Counted from the stretch's first letter, positions 35,622 to 45,203 are shown. The stretch is 46,985 nucleotides of DNA from UBA3537 sp965657165 (GCA_965657165.1 CBFHNG010000005.1:1-46985); one strand, 5' to 3'. A program made the numbers and translations. Notes: a model not told the origin generated them from the letters alone.

Positions 35622-36425
35622 ATGAGTATTAAATTAAGATACCTCTCATTTCTTTTTGTCTTTCTTTTTGTTGGACAAAATTGTCAAGCACAATTTGAAA
35701 TTCCTCCAAAACCAAACTTTCAAACTAGTATTTATGACTATATAGGCCTTTTAACACCAACTGAATCTAAAGCTTTAGAACAAAAACTCATCAGGTATGC
35801 TGATAGTACATCCACACAAATTGTTGTGGCAACCATCAATTCAACAGAGGGAGAATATATCAATTATTTGGCTACAAACTGGGCGCATAGTTGGGGTATT
35901 GGTCAAAAAAATAAAGACAATGGTGTTTTTATTCTTTTGGCTAAAAATGACCGAAAAATAAATATCAGTACGGGATATGGTGTGGAGCATCTTCTTACAG
36001 ACAAAATGTGTAGTCGTATTATCCAAGAACACATCATTCCATATTTCAAAAAAAATCAATATGCAAAAGGCTTAAATGCTGGGGCGGATGCTGTTTTTGA
36101 CGTTTTAACAGGAGCATACAAAGCAGCTCCAAAACAAAAAAAATCCGATATTCCATTTGGATTCATACTGTTCTTAATCATTATTTTTATCATTTTTATT
36201 GTAGCATTATCCAAACGAAATGATGGCAACAATAAAGGAAATCGTGTTCCTCGTACGAGTATTTTAGATGCTATTCTACTGAGCAATATGGGACGAGGAA
36301 GCTATCACAAAAGCTCATCTAAAGGCGGTCTGTTTGGCGGTGGAGGAAGTTTTGGTGGTGGCGGTTTTGGCGGTGGCTTTGGCGGTGGTGGCTTTGGAGG
36401 CGGAGGCGCTTCTGGAGGTTGGTAA
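35622..36425 (+). CDS. Secreted/membrane TPM-domain protein with glycine-rich tail
   Basis: A protein of 267 residues with a signal peptide (about 1-23, QNCQAQ), a TPM domain (about 36-165; YIGLLTPTESKALEQKL, TGYGVEHLLTDKMCSRIIQEHIIPYFKK), a membrane segment (about 177-197) and a Gly/Phe-rich tail ending GGGGASGGW. The composition matches the family that follows LemA. The tail is low-complexity and repetitive at the DNA level (GGTGG repeats). The function is unknown; a role in protein quality control at the membrane has been proposed for relatives, which I give only as a possibility. Confidence 0.92.
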   Translation: MSIKLRYLSFLFVFLFVGQNCQAQFEIPPKPNFQTSIYDYIGLLTPTESKALEQKLIRYADSTSTQIVVATINSTEGEYINYLATNWAHSWGIGQKNKDNGVFILLAKNDRKINISTGYGVEHLLTDKMCSRIIQEHIIPYFKKNQYAKGLNAGADAVFDVLTGAYKAAPKQKKSDIPFGFILFLIIIFIIFIVALSKRNDGNNKGNRVPRTSILDAILLSNMGRGSYHKSSSKGGLFGGGGSFGGGGFGGGFGGGGFGGGGASGGW

Positions 36426-36427
36426 GC

Positions 36428-37732
36428 CTACTTTTTTCGCATAAAAATAGTTACCGGTACACCAGAAAAATCGTATAGCGATCGTAATTTATTTTCTAAA
36501 AAACGCTTGTAGGGTTCTTTAACATATTGAGGTAAATTACAAAAAAATGCAAATTGAGGTTGAGGCGTTGGCAACTGCATGATGTATTTTATTTTAACAT
36601 ACTTCCCTTTTAAAGCTGGCGGTGGTTTATGCTCTATTATTGGCAACAAGTCTTCATTTAAAACACTTGTTTTGATACGTTTTGACCTGTTTTTATAGAC
36701 CTCAACAGCGGTTTCAATCGCTTTAAAAATACGTTGTTTGGTGAGTGCCGAAATAAAAACAATTGGAACGTCTGTAAAAGGTTCTATTTGTTTTCTAATT
36801 TGAGTTTCAAATGCCTTGGTGGTTTTGGTGTCTTTTTCCACCAAATCCCATTTGTTGACCAAAATCACAATGCCTTTATTGTTGCGTTGTGCTAACCAAA
36901 ATATATTTTGTACTTGGCCGTCAAATCCTCTTTGTGCATCACAGACCAACAAACAAACATCGGCGTTTTCTATGGCGCGGACACTTCGCATTACAGAATA
37001 AAATTCTAAATCTTCTTTGACTTTTGCCTTACGGCGAATTCCAGCCGTATCCACCAAATTGAAATCAAATCCAAAACGATTGTATTTAGTATCTATTGCA
37101 TCACGTGTAGTTCCTGCTATGTCTGTAACAATATAGCGGTCTTCTCCAATTAATGCATTGATGAATGAAGATTTTCCTGCATTTGGTCGACCTACAACAG
37201 CAAAACGGGGTAATTCTGGTTCGTCATTTTCTTTATCTTGAGGAAGTGCATCTACCAAAGCATCTAGTAAATCTCCTGTACCACTTCCATTAATACTGGC
37301 GATAGTGTAATAATCACCTAGGCCCAATGCATAAAATTCTACGGCATCTTGTGCACGTTTGGCATTATCTACTTTGTTAACGACCAGAAAAACGGGTTTT
37401 TTTATTTTTCTTAAAAGTTTGGCAACATCTTCGTCCATACCTGTTACACCTGTTTCTACGTCAACCATAAAAATAATGGCATCTGCTTCGTCTATGGCCA
37501 ATTCGACCTGTTTGTCGATTTCTGCTTCAAAAATATCATCGCTTCCAACAACATAACCTCCAGTATCAATGACAGAAAATTCTTTTCCATTCCAGTCACT
37601 TTTACCATAATGTCTATCGCGTGTTACACCACTTACGGCATCGACAATAGCCTCTCGCCGTTGAATCAATCGATTAAAAAATGTGGATTTACCAACGTTT
37701 GGACGACCTACAATAGCTACAATATTTCCCAT
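36428..37732 (-). CDS. der: Ribosome biogenesis GTPase Der (EngA)
   Basis: The 434-residue protein has two tandem GTPase domains and a C-terminal KH-like domain. The first carries GRPNVGKSTFF and DTGGYVVG, the second GRPNAGKSSF, DTAGIRRKAKV and NKWDLVEK. The C-terminus (VKIKYIMQLPTPQPQFAFFCNLP, YDFSGVPVTIFMRKK) is the KH-like region. Der is needed for 50S ribosomal subunit assembly. It converges on the TPM gene with only two bases between and is followed by no clear terminator. Confidence 0.97.
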   Translation of the reverse strand: MGNIVAIVGRPNVGKSTFFNRLIQRREAIVDAVSGVTRDRHYGKSDWNGKEFSVIDTGGYVVGSDDIFEAEIDKQVELAIDEADAIIFMVDVETGVTGMDEDVAKLLRKIKKPVFLVVNKVDNAKRAQDAVEFYALGLGDYYTIASINGSGTGDLLDALVDALPQDKENDEPELPRFAVVGRPNAGKSSFINALIGEDRYIVTDIAGTTRDAIDTKYNRFGFDFNLVDTAGIRRKAKVKEDLEFYSVMRSVRAIENADVCLLVCDAQRGFDGQVQNIFWLAQRNNKGIVILVNKWDLVEKDTKTTKAFETQIRKQIEPFTDVPIVFISALTKQRIFKAIETAVEVYKNRSKRIKTSVLNEDLLPIIEHKPPPALKGKYVKIKYIMQLPTPQPQFAFFCNLPQYVKEPYKRFLENKLRSLYDFSGVPVTIFMRKK

Positions 37733-37751
37733 CAGATGTTTAGAATTGCTG

Positions 37752-37759
37752 CAAAAATA
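37752..37759 (-). promoter_or_regulatory. Promoter -7 element of der
   Basis: The minus strand reads TATTTTTG, a perfect TAnnTTTG match, 19 bases before the der start codon. No TTG is found at 17-23 bases upstream. Confidence 0.5.
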
Positions 37760-37836
37760 GGAAATATCGCTAAGTAAAATGATGAAAACGTGAGTTTAAA
37801 AAGGTTTTATTATATTTAATAATCAAATCTACATTT

Positions 37837-38340
37837 ATGAATTTAAATAATGACATCGTCTTAAGACCTCGATTTTCGATGAAGTTAAATCAAGAGGCGA
37901 AAATTGTATTAGAACATTTCATATCAAATACTAAAAAGAATAACAGTATTCGTGTTTCTGTAATAGAACCTCATATATTTTTAAAAATCACTAAAGAAAA
38001 ACAACATTTTTGGTCGCCACAATTACATCTTGAAGTCTTGGAGGAAGGAACATCATCTACTTTAAAAGGCTTATTTGGTCCAAATCCAGTGGTATGGACG
38101 ATGTTTATGTTTTTGCATTTTCTTGTTGCTGGAGTTTTTATAGGGTGTGGTGTTTGGGCCTATGTCAATCATTCCTTAAATGCGTCATTGCTATTGCCAA
38201 TACTACTAATGATTGCAATGATAATAATCTGGATTTTATTCTATTTTGGTGGTCAAGTTGGAAAAGAAAAAGGAAAAGAACAAATGAATATTTTGTATCA
38301 ATTTATGCAAGAAGTGATTTCTGAGAGCTCAAAAAAATGA
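37837..38340 (+). CDS. Unknown two-helix membrane protein
   Basis: The protein has 167 residues. Residues 1-82 form a soluble domain (IVLRPRFSMKLNQEAKIVLEHFI, SVIEPHIFLKITKEKQHFWSPQLHLEVLEEG), and two hydrophobic segments follow (about 88-108 and 117-137), joined by a short loop. The C-terminus is charged (GKEKGKEQMNILYQF). I do not recognise a named family. It sits alone on the plus strand between the minus-strand GTPases der and era, with a weak TATATTTA promoter-like element at 37811. The length and well-formed frame support a real gene. Confidence 0.8.
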   Translation: MNLNNDIVLRPRFSMKLNQEAKIVLEHFISNTKKNNSIRVSVIEPHIFLKITKEKQHFWSPQLHLEVLEEGTSSTLKGLFGPNPVVWTMFMFLHFLVAGVFIGCGVWAYVNHSLNASLLLPILLMIAMIIIWILFYFGGQVGKEKGKEQMNILYQFMQEVISESSKK

Positions 38341-38349
38341 ATAAAACTT

Positions 38350-39231
38350 TTATGACTGATCGTAACCAAAACGTTTCAATTGTCTGGAGTTTGAACGCCA
38401 ATTTTTATTGACTTTTACATACAGTTCTATGTGAACTTGCTTACCAAAAAATTGCTCTAAATCCTTTCGAGCTTCGCTGCCCACACGTTTTAGGGCTTTC
38501 CCTTTGTGTCCTATTAAAATTCCTTTTTGCGTTTCTCGTTCGACCATGATTACAGAGCGCATACGAATGATTTTTTCTTCTTCAAAAAACTCTTCAGTAG
38601 CGACTTCAACTGCATATGGAATCTCTTTTTTGTAATGCATCAAAATTTTTTCTCTAATTTTTTCATTCACAAAAAAGCGCTCTGGCTTATCGGTTAATTG
38701 ATCTTTTGGATAAAAAGGTGGAGATTCTGGCAAGAGCTCTATAATGCGATCAAAAACATTTTTTACATTGAAACCTGTGAGAGCAGAAATGGGATAAAAC
38801 TCAGCATTAGGTACTTTTTGTTGCCAAAATTCTGCTTGTGTTTCAAGCATTTCTTGATCCGAAGCATCTATTTTATTGATCAATAAAATTACAGGTGTTT
38901 TTGTTGAAGTAATTCTATGAAAAAAGGCATCATCTTTTAATGATTTTTCTCCAATTTCAATCATATAAATCAAAATATCAGCATCTTCAAAAGCAGACTT
39001 CACGAAATGCATCATAGAGGTTTGTAGCTCATATGCAGGCTTAATAATTCCTGGTGTGTCGGAAAGTACTACTTGAAAATCATCGCCATTAACAATTCCT
39101 AAAATCCTATGGCGTGTGGTTTGCGCTTTTGAAGTGATGATAGATAGCTGCTCTCCCACAAAAGCATTCATTAGAGTTGATTTTCCAACGTTTGGATTTC
39201 CTATAATATTGACAAAACCTGCCTTGTGCAT
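38350..39231 (-). CDS. era: GTPase Era
   Basis: The 293-residue protein has G1 GNPNVGKST, the switch region TSKAQTTRHRILGI, G3 DTPG, G4 NKID, and a C-terminal type II KH domain (ERETQKGILIGHKGKALKRVG). Era binds the 3' end of 16S rRNA and helps 30S assembly. The length and domain order match the family. It converges on the unknown membrane gene with nine bases between. Confidence 0.97.
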   Translation of the reverse strand: MHKAGFVNIIGNPNVGKSTLMNAFVGEQLSIITSKAQTTRHRILGIVNGDDFQVVLSDTPGIIKPAYELQTSMMHFVKSAFEDADILIYMIEIGEKSLKDDAFFHRITSTKTPVILLINKIDASDQEMLETQAEFWQQKVPNAEFYPISALTGFNVKNVFDRIIELLPESPPFYPKDQLTDKPERFFVNEKIREKILMHYKKEIPYAVEVATEEFFEEEKIIRMRSVIMVERETQKGILIGHKGKALKRVGSEARKDLEQFFGKQVHIELYVKVNKNWRSNSRQLKRFGYDQS

Positions 39232-39292
39232 TCCTTTTAAAATTTGCTGTAAAGTTACAACCTTATTTTAGACTAAGCAGATAAAGAAAAAA

Positions 39293-40300
39293 TTATTGAG
39301 TCGCTTTTATAAAAGCTTCTACATCTTCAACCATATTTGTACTACCACAAATAAATGGAACACGTTGGTGAAGTTCGGTGGGTTGAATATCTAAAATACG
39401 CTGGACTCCATTTGTAGCTTTACCATTGGCTTGTTCTGCCAAAAAAGCCATGGGGTTACATTCGTACAATAGCCTAAGCTTACCTTCAGAGGTTTTGGAA
39501 CTTTTTGGATATAAATATATGCCCCCTTTAATCATATTTCTGTGAAAATCTGACACTAAAGACCCTATATATCGTGAGGTGTATGGTCGATCGCCCTCTT
39601 CCATTTGACAATATTTGATATAATCTTTTATCCCTTGTGGAAAATGAATATAATTCCCTTCATTTACAGAATAAATCCTTCCATTTTTGGGGAATTGCAT
39701 ATTGGGATGAGACAAATAAAAAGTCCCAATGGCTGGGTTTAAAGTGAAACCATTAACGCCATCGCCAGTGGTATACACCAGCATTGTAGATGTGCCATAT
39801 ATAATATAACCTGCCGCAACTTGCTCACTCCCTTTTTGAAGAAAATCATCGAGCGTTACTGGTGTTCCTACATCCGTAACACGGCGATACACCGAAAAAA
39901 TAGTTCCTACAGAAACATTAACATCAATATTAGACGACCCATCCAAAGGGTCAATCAAAACGATGTATTTATTTTGATAATTTTTATCATTACTATTTAT
40001 AGCAATAAAATGGTCTTCTTCTTCACTAGCTATACCGCAAACAATATTACGATTGGTTAGCATTTGAATGAATTTCTCGTTGGCATATACATCCAACTTT
40101 TGTTGACTTTCTCCTTGTACATTTTTTTCTCCTGCAGCACCTAAGATATCAACGAGGCCCGCTTTATTGACTTCGTAATTAACCACTTTTGCGGCCAAAC
40201 GAATAGAATTTATAAGTCGAGATAACTCTCCTGATGAATACTTAAATGAAGACTGGTGTTCAATGATGAATTCACCTAGTGTTTGATTTTTTTGAGACAT
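39293..40300 (-). CDS. fbp: Fructose-1,6-bisphosphatase, class I
   Basis: The 335-residue enzyme has the metal-binding and catalytic motif DPLDGSSNID (117-126), the upstream acidic SEEEDHF, and the conserved LLYECNPMAFLAEQANGKA and LHQRVPFICGS segments near the C-terminus. It removes the 1-phosphate of fructose-1,6-bisphosphate in gluconeogenesis. It is transcribed opposite to the GNAT gene, with a 120-base spacer. Confidence 0.97.
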   Translation of the reverse strand: MSQKNQTLGEFIIEHQSSFKYSSGELSRLINSIRLAAKVVNYEVNKAGLVDILGAAGEKNVQGESQQKLDVYANEKFIQMLTNRNIVCGIASEEEDHFIAINSNDKNYQNKYIVLIDPLDGSSNIDVNVSVGTIFSVYRRVTDVGTPVTLDDFLQKGSEQVAAGYIIYGTSTMLVYTTGDGVNGFTLNPAIGTFYLSHPNMQFPKNGRIYSVNEGNYIHFPQGIKDYIKYCQMEEGDRPYTSRYIGSLVSDFHRNMIKGGIYLYPKSSKTSEGKLRLLYECNPMAFLAEQANGKATNGVQRILDIQPTELHQRVPFICGSTNMVEDVEAFIKATQ

Positions 40301-40392
40301 TTGAAGAAAATTTACTGCAAATATCTAATATTTTTGTTCAACTACAACGTTTTCGTAATGATTTTATTTCTGAAAAATAAAAGCCATTTGAG

Positions 40393-40400
40393 TATCTTTG
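40393..40400 (+). promoter_or_regulatory. Promoter -7 element of the GNAT-aspartate kinase-acyltransferase operon
   Basis: TATCTTTG matches TAnnTTTG exactly, 20 bases before the GNAT ATG. No TTG is found at usual -33 spacing. Confidence 0.5.
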
Positions 40401-40420
40401 ACCCCACAGAATAAAATTCT

Positions 40421-40915
40421 ATGGAATACATCATCCGGAAAGCAAAAAAAGCAGACATGCCCAAAGTTTTGGACTTAATTGTTGAACTTGCCATTTATGA
40501 AAAAGAACCTGAAGCTGTTGAAATTAGTGTAGAGGATCTTGTTCAGCATGGCTTTGGTACAACTTCAGAATTTGATTGTTTTGTGGCAGAGGTCGAACAA
40601 AAGATTATTGGTATTGCGCTTGTCTACACCAGATTTTCAACATGGAAAGGCATTGTTTTGCACCTCGAGGATTTGATTGTTTCAAAAAGTATGCGGGGCC
40701 ACGGCATTGGTTCGGCACTTTTGGATGAAGTGATAAAATTTGCAGACAAACTTGGAGTGAAACGTGTCAGTTGGGATGTGTTGGATTGGAACACTCCAGC
40801 CATTGAATTTTATGAGCACAAAGGTGCGGATGTCAAACGCGATTGGGATGTGGTGCATTTGAATGAAGAAGGGATTAAAAACTATTTAGCTAAATTAGAC
40901 GCATGCAAATCTTAA
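40421..40915 (+). CDS. GNAT-family N-acetyltransferase
   Basis: The 164-residue protein has the GNAT fold: IRKAKKADMPKVLDLIVELA at the start, LHLEDLIVSKSMRGHGIGSALLDEV with the acetyl-CoA pyrophosphate loop RGHGIG, and WDVLDWNTPAIEFYEHKGADV. The last part is typical of the diamine/spermidine N-acetyltransferase branch. The acceptor is unknown. The aspartate kinase start overlaps its end by 13 bases, so the genes are co-translated. Confidence 0.93.
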   Translation: MEYIIRKAKKADMPKVLDLIVELAIYEKEPEAVEISVEDLVQHGFGTTSEFDCFVAEVEQKIIGIALVYTRFSTWKGIVLHLEDLIVSKSMRGHGIGSALLDEVIKFADKLGVKRVSWDVLDWNTPAIEFYEHKGADVKRDWDVVHLNEEGIKNYLAKLDACKS

Positions 40916-42156
40916 AGTTTGGAGGTGCCTCTGTAAAAGATGCAGATGGTGTTCGAAATCTAGAAAAGGTACTCAATGTTGTGGGGACCAAAAAAACTCT
41001 GATTGTTATTTCGGCGATGGGAAAAACAACCAATGCCATGGAAAAAGTCATTGATCATTATTTTAATTCCAAACACCAATTGCAAAGTAGTATTCAAGAT
41101 GTTAAAAAATACCATAATGCGATTTTGTTGGATTTATTTGAAAACGAATCACATGAAGTTTTTAAGGTGGTTTCAAATTTATTTCAAGAGCTATCTGACT
41201 TTTTTAGCCGTAATAAATCACCCGATTATAGCTTTGTATATGATCAAACCATAGGTTTTGGAGAGCTTGTTTCTACAACAATTGTAAGTTACTACCTCAA
41301 CCATAAGGGTGTTCAAAACAGTTGGTTAGATGTACGTGAACTCATAAAAACAGACAACTACTATCGAGATGCAAAAGTACAATGGGAAGCCACTCAATCT
41401 AAAATTTCATCTGCTGTAAATGGCAACACTTTATATATTACACAAGGATTTTTGGGAAGCGACACCAACAATTTCACTACAACACTTGGCCGTGAAGGTA
41501 GTGATTACACGGCAGCTATTTTTGCGTATTGTCTGAATGCAAAAAGCGTTACAATTTGGAAAGATGTTCCAGGTGTACTAAATGCAGACCCGCGCTATTT
41601 TGAAAATGCAACTTTACTGCATTCCTTGTCCTACGAAGAAGCCATTGAATTGTCGTATTATGGGGCATCGGTGATTCACCCAAAAACATTACAACCACTA
41701 CAACGCAAAGAAATTCCACTTTATGTAAAGTCTTTTTTAAACCCAAAAAACAACGGCACTAAAGTGGGAAAAGCTCTAGAACTTTCCCCAAAAGTACCCT
41801 GTTATATTTTGAGGGATAATCAAATATTGATTTCTGTTTCGTCTTTAGATTTTTCATATATCGTTGAAGAAAATATCAGCCATATTTTTAAGTTACTGCA
41901 CTTGCATAAAATGAAAGTTCGGTCAATTCAAAATTCGGCCATTAGCTTTTCTGTTTGTATGGAAAATAAATATGATCACCTAGAACCACTCATATTGCAA
42001 CTCAAAGCTAAATATAATGTAAAAGTCGATTTGGATGTAAAACTCTATACCATTCGTCATTACAATGCGGAAGCTATTGATGAAATTGAAAAAAATAAAA
42101 CGGTCTTGATGAAACAAATTACTCCAGAAACCGTTCAACTAATCACAACCTCCTAG
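40903..42156 (+). CDS. Aspartate kinase (monofunctional)
   Basis: The 417-residue protein has the amino acid kinase fold starting MQILKFGGASVKDADGVRN, the catalytic TTTLGREGSDYTAAIFAYCL and the region VLNADPRYFENATLLHSLSYEEAIELSYYGASVIHPKTLQP. Residues from about 300 on correspond to ACT regulatory domains, so feedback inhibition is likely. It phosphorylates aspartate in the first step of Lys, Thr, Met and diaminopimelate synthesis. No homoserine dehydrogenase domain is attached. It starts inside the GNAT gene and the fused acyltransferase follows after five bases. Confidence 0.94.
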   Translation: MQILKFGGASVKDADGVRNLEKVLNVVGTKKTLIVISAMGKTTNAMEKVIDHYFNSKHQLQSSIQDVKKYHNAILLDLFENESHEVFKVVSNLFQELSDFFSRNKSPDYSFVYDQTIGFGELVSTTIVSYYLNHKGVQNSWLDVRELIKTDNYYRDAKVQWEATQSKISSAVNGNTLYITQGFLGSDTNNFTTTLGREGSDYTAAIFAYCLNAKSVTIWKDVPGVLNADPRYFENATLLHSLSYEEAIELSYYGASVIHPKTLQPLQRKEIPLYVKSFLNPKNNGTKVGKALELSPKVPCYILRDNQILISVSSLDFSYIVEENISHIFKLLHLHKMKVRSIQNSAISFSVCMENKYDHLEPLILQLKAKYNVKVDLDVKLYTIRHYNAEAIDEIEKNKTVLMKQITPETVQLITTS

Positions 42157-42161
42157 TTCTA

Positions 42162-43976
42162 ATGAGTATTATTACCTCCAATGAAGTTGCAAAGGCCATA
42201 AATCTTGATAAATATGGGTTTATTGGTACGTTTTTGGGGTGGATTATTCTAAAAATACTCAAAATTTCAACGATTAATAAAATCTATAATAGAAACAAAC
42301 ACCTCTCCAATCTTGAATTTTTAGATGCGCTTTTAAAAGAATTTAAAATCCGTTTTGAAATTCCAGATGAAGACCTAAAACGCTTGCCAAAAGAAGGCGC
42401 TTATATTACCGTTTCCAACCACCCTCTTGGAGGCGTCGATGGGATTTTGTTGCTTAAATTGATGATTGAGCAGCGTAGTGATTTTAAGATTATTGCCAAT
42501 TTTTTACTCCACAAAATTGAACCCCTTATCCCCTACATCATGCCGGTTAATCCTTTTGAAAACAGAAAAGATGTAAAATCGAGTGTAACAGGGTTTAAAA
42601 ATGCACTTTTGCACTTAAAAGAAGGTCACCCATTAGGGATTTTCCCAGCTGGGGAAGTTTCAACATATCGTGATGGAAAATTATTGGTGGACAAACCTTG
42701 GGAAGCCGCTGCCATGAAGTTGGCCAAAAAGGCAAAAGTGCCTATTGTTCCCATATATTTTCATGCCAAAAACAGCTCCTTGTTTTATCGTTTATCTAAA
42801 ATAAGCGACACGCTTAGAACGGCAAAACTACCATCAGAATTATTGACTCAAAAAAACAGAGTCATCAAGGTGCGTATTGGGCGCCCTATTTCTGTAAAAG
42901 ATCAAGAACAACACGAAACTCTAGAAGAATTTTCAGACTTTATTCGCAAAAAAACCTATATGCTTTCCAATGCCTTTGAAAAGCCTAAAATTCTAAAAAA
43001 CATATCGAGTAGCATCAAAATTAATAAAGCACCAAAGAGAATCATTACCCCTGTAAACCCTATTATTATGCGTTCGGAGGTGGACGATTTACGGGCCAAA
43101 AATTTCCGCTTATTACAGAGCAAAAATTACGAAGTGTATTTGGCACCAGCAGCAACGATTCCCAATATTTTAAGAGAAATTGGACGACTGCGTGAAATTA
43201 CGTTTCGTGAAATTGGTGAGGGCACAAACAAGGCAATAGACTTAGATCATTTTGACACCTATTATCACCATATGTTTTTGTGGGACACCGAAGCAGAATG
43301 TTTGGCAGGGGCCTACAGAATGGGGCTTGGAACAGAAATTTACGAGGCCTTTGGAATTGATGGGTTTTATCTTCAGGATTTGTTCCGTTTTGAACCAGAA
43401 TTGCACGATATGATGAGTAAATCCATAGAGCTAGGACGTGCTTTTATCATCAAACAATACCAACAAAAACCCATGCCGCTCTTTTTACTATGGAAAGGGA
43501 TTGTTCATACCACGTTGCGCTTCCCCAATCATAAATACCTTATTGGTGGAGTGAGTATTAGTAATCGTTTTTCGAATTTCTCTAAATCCCTGATGATTGA
43601 ATTTATGAAATCACATTATTACGATCCGTATTTGGCGCAATATGTACATCCAAAAAAGGAATTTAAAGTCAAACTTAAAGATGCCGATAAGGATTTTGTA
43701 TTTGATGCGACCGAAGCCGATTTGAATAAATTTGATAAAATCATTGATGAAATAGAACCTGGTGCTTTACGCCTTCCTGTATTGCTTAAAAAATACATCA
43801 AACAAAATGCCCGCCTCATTGCCTTTAATGTTGATCCCCTTTTTAATAATGCCGTTGATGGCCTGATGTATATCCGAATTTCTGACCTTCCCGATAGTAC
43901 CGTACGCCCTGTTTTGGAAGAATTTCAGGCGGAATTGGAACGGAAATATGGCCCAAAAGCAGAGGAAGAAGAATAA
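42162..43976 (+). CDS. olsF: Bifunctional acyltransferase: PlsC-like N-terminus plus OlsB/GNAT-type C-terminus (OlsF-like)
   Basis: The 604-residue protein fuses two acyltransferases. The N-terminal half has the PlsC motif NHPLGGVD (His87, Asp93) and the FPAGE block (161-165). The C-terminal half from about 330 has the OlsB/acyl-homoserine-synthase-like pattern (ILREIGRLREITFREIGEGTNK, DLDHFDTYYHHMFLWDTEA, AGAYRMGLG). This layout matches OlsF of Flavobacterium johnsoniae and Serratia, which makes ornithine-type lipids by N- and then O-acylation. Related Bacteroidota enzymes make glycine lipids, so the amino acid head group is not fixed by sequence. It is co-transcribed with GNAT and aspartate kinase. 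Confidence 0.82.
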   Translation: MSIITSNEVAKAINLDKYGFIGTFLGWIILKILKISTINKIYNRNKHLSNLEFLDALLKEFKIRFEIPDEDLKRLPKEGAYITVSNHPLGGVDGILLLKLMIEQRSDFKIIANFLLHKIEPLIPYIMPVNPFENRKDVKSSVTGFKNALLHLKEGHPLGIFPAGEVSTYRDGKLLVDKPWEAAAMKLAKKAKVPIVPIYFHAKNSSLFYRLSKISDTLRTAKLPSELLTQKNRVIKVRIGRPISVKDQEQHETLEEFSDFIRKKTYMLSNAFEKPKILKNISSSIKINKAPKRIITPVNPIIMRSEVDDLRAKNFRLLQSKNYEVYLAPAATIPNILREIGRLREITFREIGEGTNKAIDLDHFDTYYHHMFLWDTEAECLAGAYRMGLGTEIYEAFGIDGFYLQDLFRFEPELHDMMSKSIELGRAFIIKQYQQKPMPLFLLWKGIVHTTLRFPNHKYLIGGVSISNRFSNFSKSLMIEFMKSHYYDPYLAQYVHPKKEFKVKLKDADKDFVFDATEADLNKFDKIIDEIEPGALRLPVLLKKYIKQNARLIAFNVDPLFNNAVDGLMYIRISDLPDSTVRPVLEEFQAELERKYGPKAEEEE

Positions 43977-44040
43977 CCTTTTTTATTTGTTTTAATTTTT
44001 TTTGTAATTTTAGTGTTCCCAAAACATATAATTCCTACTT

Positions 44041-45203
44041 ATGAAACAAATTTTTCCAAAGGAAATTATTGAAAGCACTATAGAAACACATCTGTTTCGT
44101 CATAGTACAAAAAGTAAGGTCATCTACCTTATTATATTGTTGTCTATTATAAGTATTTTGGCACTCTTGCCGTTCATTTATGTGGATATCTACTCCACAT
44201 CTAGAGGGATTATTAAGCCAGAAAAAGAACGAATGCCAATCAATGCTCCTATAACTGGAAAAGTCAAAGAATCTTATATAGTAGATAATGCTCAAGTAAA
44301 AAAAGGCGATACTTTATTACGTTTTGATACTTCTATTGTTGCAGAACAATTAAATTTTATTCAGCGTCAAATGGATGAAACATCAATTTTTATTGAAGAC
44401 CTAGACTATTTGGTAGGCACAAGACACATTGAATTGTCTCATATCCAATCGCCTAAATATAAAAATGAAGCTATTTTTTTTAAACAAAAACGGCAAGAAC
44501 TTCAAACCAAATACAAAAAAAAAAACGTGATTTTGAAAGGGCGCAAAAATTATTTAACAAAGGAGTCATTGCAAGAACTGAATACGAAAATGAACAATTG
44601 AACTATGATTTGGTCATCAACCAAATAAAACAACTCAAAGAACAGCACCACAATACATGGCAAGCACAACTGACCACCATGAATGCCAATTTGGTGGAAC
44701 TCAATAGCAATTACAAACAAACCCTACAGAACAAGCATTTACATGTTGTTACAGCACCCATTTCTGGTAGTATTATTAGCAGTATAAATGTAGGAACCAA
44801 CAGTTTTTTGGCTGCTGGACAAACTTTGGGAGAATTGTCTCCAGACACTGCCCTACACGTAGAATGTCTTGTTACACCTTACGACATTGGGTTGTTACAA
44901 CAAAACGCTGTTGTAAACTTCCAAATTGATGCTTATAATTACAACCAATGGGGCATGAGTAGTGGTCATATTATAGACATTGCAAAAGACATTGAATTTA
45001 TAGACAACCAAGCCGTTTTTAAAGTTTTTTGTAAACTAAATGATACGCATTTACAACTCGATAATGGCTACAAAGGCCCACTAAAAAAAGGCATGACCCT
45101 AACGGCCAAATTCCTACTGACCAAACGCAGTTTGTTTGACTTGCTTTACGATAAAGTGGACGATTGGATTAATCCCGGACAATATACAACAGCAAGTTTT
45201 TAA
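44041..45203 (+). pseudogene. HlyD-type membrane fusion protein, split by a one-base frameshift in a poly-A run
   Basis: The two pieces 44041-44601 and 44598-45203 together form one membrane fusion protein of about 388 residues. There is a cytoplasmic N-terminus, one membrane helix (about 33-52), a lipoyl-like half (VKESYIVDNAQVKKGDTLLRFD), a coiled hairpin and a beta-barrel (VECLVTPYDIGLLQQNAVVNFQ). The shift lies in an A run of 11 (44515-44525). With 12 A the frame reads on as FERAQKLFNKGVIARTEYE, an excellent coiled-coil continuation. Such proteins link peptide ABC exporters to the outer membrane. It is followed by the HTH gene after 18 bases and then the peptide array. It may be a true pseudogene, rescued by slippage, or a consensus error. 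Confidence 0.85.

Noticed and set aside
36300..36425. Microsatellite or CRISPR-like GGTGG repeats
   Set aside because: They encode the low-complexity Gly-rich tail of a TPM-domain protein, normal for the family.
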